Position numbers and translations under genes: made by a program. This document shows positions 5,743 through 6,880 of a stretch of DNA of 6,880 nt, piece by piece. The stretch is from contig CAYRQP010000035.1 of assembly GCA_964426545.1 (NCBI GenBank), forward strand, positions 1 to 6,880, read 5' to 3'. Position 1 is the first letter of the stretch, and every line of letters begins with the position of its first letter. This DNA is from CAYRQP01 sp964426545 (GTDB taxonomy: Bacteria > Fermentibacterota > Fermentibacteria > Fermentibacterales > JCC-6). The notes below the pieces were generated by a model. It was not told the origin of the DNA. It was given only the letters and a program-made list of their open reading frames with translations, and ran no database searches.

Positions 5743-6880
5743 TCAGGTTATTGCGTACACGAGATTTTGTATCCTCAAAAACATATACTCTTGATCTCAT
5801 AAGCCACAGGTATTCTTTAACATTCTTCTTATCTTTCTATTAAATGCTTCGAGCTTTCGTGATGAAATTTGATAATCAAACCAATTCAGAATGTTGGCTT
5901 TTACTTTTGTAAGCCACTTTGCCCTTTTCAAGAATGGTAACTCCTGATATCTCAGCCTTTGTTAGCCATGAATCCAGGTACTCCTCTGCCTTGTTTTTGA
6001 TTTCTTTGACCAGAGAGCAGCAAGTTCTTCTTTCAGATAATAGGCAACGTAAAGAGGCTTGTTTGCTTCCAGGGCTTTGTCCAGTGTGACCAGGTCGGCT
6101 TCTCTTGGGTTTTCTTTGTCCTGAAGATTCTTCCTGCCGGTAACAAGTAACCACCGCATTCCTTTCAGCAAATCCTTTTCAGATTCGTCTGCTTCTCCGG
6201 CGAGTTGCCTGCGAAGCAAGGTTAGTCTATCATTCATGTATTTCACAAGATGGAAGTGATCAATTATCAACAGGGCTTCCGGCAGGTGCTGCTTAACAGC
6301 TGACATGTAGCTGGAAGCCATATATCAGTACATACTGCTCGTATCTTAGCTTTACTGTGGCTGGGTGACGTCAGAATCCTTTGAGAGCGTCTGCTCCTTT
6401 ACCCTTGCCAATATGAAGAACCTGACCTGTATCAAGATCAAATACTATTGTCAGGAATTTTCTTGGTCTGCCTATACAGACTCCGTCAATAGCGATTAGA
6501 CGAACATCCTTAAGTTTAATCCGCCTGAACTTTCGACTGAGTCCCTCTTTGTGAATCTGCTTAACGGTGTCCCACGAAAGACCGCAGAATTCGGCAACAT
6601 ATTTCAAAGGAATAAACTAGCACAAGCAGAATACATATCGAGCAAGAGACTTTGATAGCTTTTCTCCCTTCGACAAAGGGAACCCTTACCTGCCTAATGC
6701 ATCCGCACTTCATGCAAACTACTCTTGGTATGAAAAGCCGAAACTGGTTATGCCTGTTACCGGTGGGCAGCAATTTGAATGTCCGGAACACACCACCGGA
6801 GCGTACAACATTGCGTGAACGGCATTTGGAGCACTTGATATAGCTAGCGGAGATAACTCCGTAATAGATAGTTTTGCCAC
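5743..6880 (-). pseudogene. ISL3-family transposase, degraded and cut by the window end
   Basis: Read on the minus strand, the fragments join into one ISL3 (IS204/IS1001/IS1096/IS1165) DDE transposase. In order: a zinc ribbon (IKCSKC, then CMKCGC); KYVAEFCGLSWDTVKQIHKE helix-turn-helix; RLIAIDG with the first catalytic D (codon 6485-6487); GKGKGADALKGF; TD with the second D (6324-6326); LLIIDHFHLVKYMND; GMRWLL; NKPLYVAYYLKEEL; EEYLDSWLTKAE; WFDYQISSRKLEAFNRKI with the catalytic E (5848-5850); and DQEYMFLRI at the end. Frame breaks lie near 6660-6663, 6356-6371, 6319-6323 (AT duplication), 5990-5993 and 5922-5924. In-frame stops lie at 6617-6619 (TAG), 6371-6373 (TGA) and 5797-5799 (TGA); the closing TGA is 5743-5745. 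The N-terminus continues past 6880. At least three stops and five frame breaks make it non-functional. Separate gene calls here are pieces of one gene. Confidence 0.9.
5743..6880 (-). mobile_element. Remnant of an ISL3-family insertion sequence
   Basis: The decayed transposase marks an ISL3-type element inserted in this locus. Its boundaries are not determined. The end beyond the transposase 5' side is outside the window, so terminal inverted repeats and the target duplication (commonly 8 bp in ISL3) cannot be matched. The neighbouring gene's stop at 5732 leaves only ten bases after the transposase stop, so the element's other end either was deleted or overlaps the 3' end of that gene. Confidence 0.7.

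Overview
The window looks like a piece of a bacterial chromosome, or a metagenome contig, of moderate GC with the standard genetic code. Clear Shine-Dalgarno sequences (GGAGG, AAGGAG, AAAGGA, AAAGGAG) sit before five genes or fewer, and there is a textbook TTGACA -35 element. This argues mildly against Bacteroidota, but I cannot name the phylum. The first 50 bases are pure C and are most likely a contig-end artefact.

Layout. (1) 54-1301: kbl, glycine C-acetyltransferase of threonine/glycine metabolism. (2) 1417-3625: a translationally coupled pair, a small two-helix DUF485 membrane protein followed by an ActP-like sodium:solute symporter. The symporter carries a -1 frameshift near 1811 and an extracytoplasmic insertion of about 170 residues. 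An intrinsic terminator follows at 3644-3671. (3) 3764-4315: a TetR-family regulator behind its own sigma70-type promoter. A near-perfect 20-bp palindrome lies 14 bp after its stop and is the best operator candidate in the window. Next comes a DIP1984-family gene (4483-4944), whose true start lies well downstream of the longest open frame. (4) 4945-5276: a 332-bp non-coding stretch with an unusual cluster of AACTGTC motifs and a C/G-rich segment with competing folds. (5) 5277-5732: an unrecognised 151-residue membrane-anchored protein. (6) 5743-6880, minus strand: a heavily decayed ISL3-family transposase that runs off the window end.

How the genes may work together. Kbl plus the two-component transporter suggests uptake and catabolism of a small carboxylate or amino acid, but the substrate cannot be read from the sequence. 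The TetR gene and the palindrome suggest local control of the DIP1984-family gene, possibly with autoregulation.

I found no CRISPR array, RNA gene or recognised defence system, and nothing I can defend as a wholly new system. The best leads are the palindrome, the AACTGTC cluster, hairpins lying directly against ribosome binding sites in two genes, and the large symporter insert. Several indels fall in short homopolymers, so base accuracy should be checked before any gene is called broken.
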